From positions 1-6,067 of the forward strand of contig JAAEMC010000737.1 in assembly GCA_024225895.1 (NCBI GenBank): a stretch of 6,067 nucleotides of DNA, in the 5' to 3' direction. The translations under genes were made by a program, and so were the position numbers. The notes under the pieces are model-generated. The model had not been told where the DNA came from. It was given only the letters and a program-made list of their open reading frames with translations, and did no database searches. The stretch comes from Desulfobacteraceae bacterium (lineage in GTDB: Bacteria > Desulfobacterota > Desulfobacteria > Desulfobacterales > Desulfobacteraceae). Shown one piece after another: positions 5,801 through 6,067 of the stretch. The first letter of the stretch is position 1. Each line of letters begins with the position of its first letter.

Positions 5801-6067
5801 GGCTCCCCAATTCTGATGGTGGGTTTTTATTGGCCTTGATTCAGTGTGCAATCAATAACCGTCTATAGCAAATCACAGAATAACGTTCCGATAAGCGTAT
5901 AGCAATTTCTATCCCTTAAGGATAGAAAACGATTGATATAAACTCGGTTCGCCAGGAAGGTGAGATTTTGACCATTTCATTAAAAAGACACTTTGTCTTT
6001 CTAATCTGCTCAAAATTCACATGTAATCAATTGTAATCATAATGTTTTTGGAAGTTTTACTTAAAAT
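5801..6067. other. AT-rich end region with small repeats, no clear gene
   Basis: No substantial reading frame was found. It carries the upstream region of the decayed kinase, a direct repeat TATAGCAA at 5864-5871 and 5898-5905, a 9-base hairpin (5906-5928), a smaller hairpin at 5984-6000 (AAAGACA, CTT, TGTCTTT), and TGTAATCA twice ten bases apart (6022-6029, 6032-6039). A 22-codon frame from TTG 5968 behind GGAAGGTGAG ends at TAA in 6032-6036; it is too short to defend as a gene. Confidence 0.5.
5906..5928. repeat. Nine-base perfect hairpin with a five-base loop
   Basis: TTTCTATCC (5906-5914), loop CTTAA, then GGATAGAAA (5920-5928). It is followed on the plus strand by AC and not by a T run, and on the minus strand by TTGC, so it is a poor intrinsic terminator. 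It could be an operator upstream of the decayed kinase or the trace of a small mobile repeat. Confidence 0.45.

Noticed and set aside
1..6067. CRISPR array, tRNA or rRNA genes
   Set aside because: No regularly spaced repeats and no cloverleaf or rRNA-like segments were seen on either strand.

Overview
The window is bacterial DNA of moderate to low G+C content. It holds four intact genes in the middle (1778-5101), with decayed DNA on both sides. The radical SAM enzyme with a cysteine-rich insert, the epoxyqueuosine-reductase-like double Fe-S protein and the relics of a hybrid sensor kinase with a [13 protein letters not shown] H box suggest an anaerobe. A Desulfobacterota (Desulfobacteraceae-like) sulfate reducer is my best guess. 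This is inferred from protein style, not from a marker gene.

Left part (1-1560): about 400 bases of AT-rich DNA without a recognisable gene, then a mobile-element graveyard. The C-terminal half of a tyrosine recombinase (405-788) is followed by a Tn3-family transposase gene with a large internal deletion (801-1511). The transposase stop lies 4-5 bases from a Tn3-type terminal inverted repeat (1516-1553), which fixes the right end of the old transposon. A tyrosine recombinase just upstream of tnpA on the same strand recalls the Tn4430 (tnpI-tnpA) layout. No matching left repeat is seen.

Middle (1560-5101): a 220-base leader with a good -10 hexamer precedes an intact radical SAM protein (1778-2854, +). 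Convergent to it is a LysE/RhtB-family exporter resembling the cysteine/O-acetylserine exporter EamB (2889-3491, -). Divergent from the exporter is an XRE-cupin regulator of the SutR/YdcN type (3592-4146, +), followed 40 bases later by a QueG-like iron-sulfur protein (4187-5101, +). The 100-base divergent gap carries a 19-base near-perfect palindrome, the likely operator. The simplest reading is a regulator controlling its own operon and a thiol or amino-acid exporter. How the radical SAM and QueG-like proteins connect to this is unknown.

Right part (5102-6067): the wreck of a membrane-anchored hybrid histidine kinase on the minus strand (5130-5800). It keeps its H box and the end of its receiver domain, but has lost the ATPase domain and carries stops and a frameshift. 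Beyond it is AT-rich DNA with small inverted and direct repeats.
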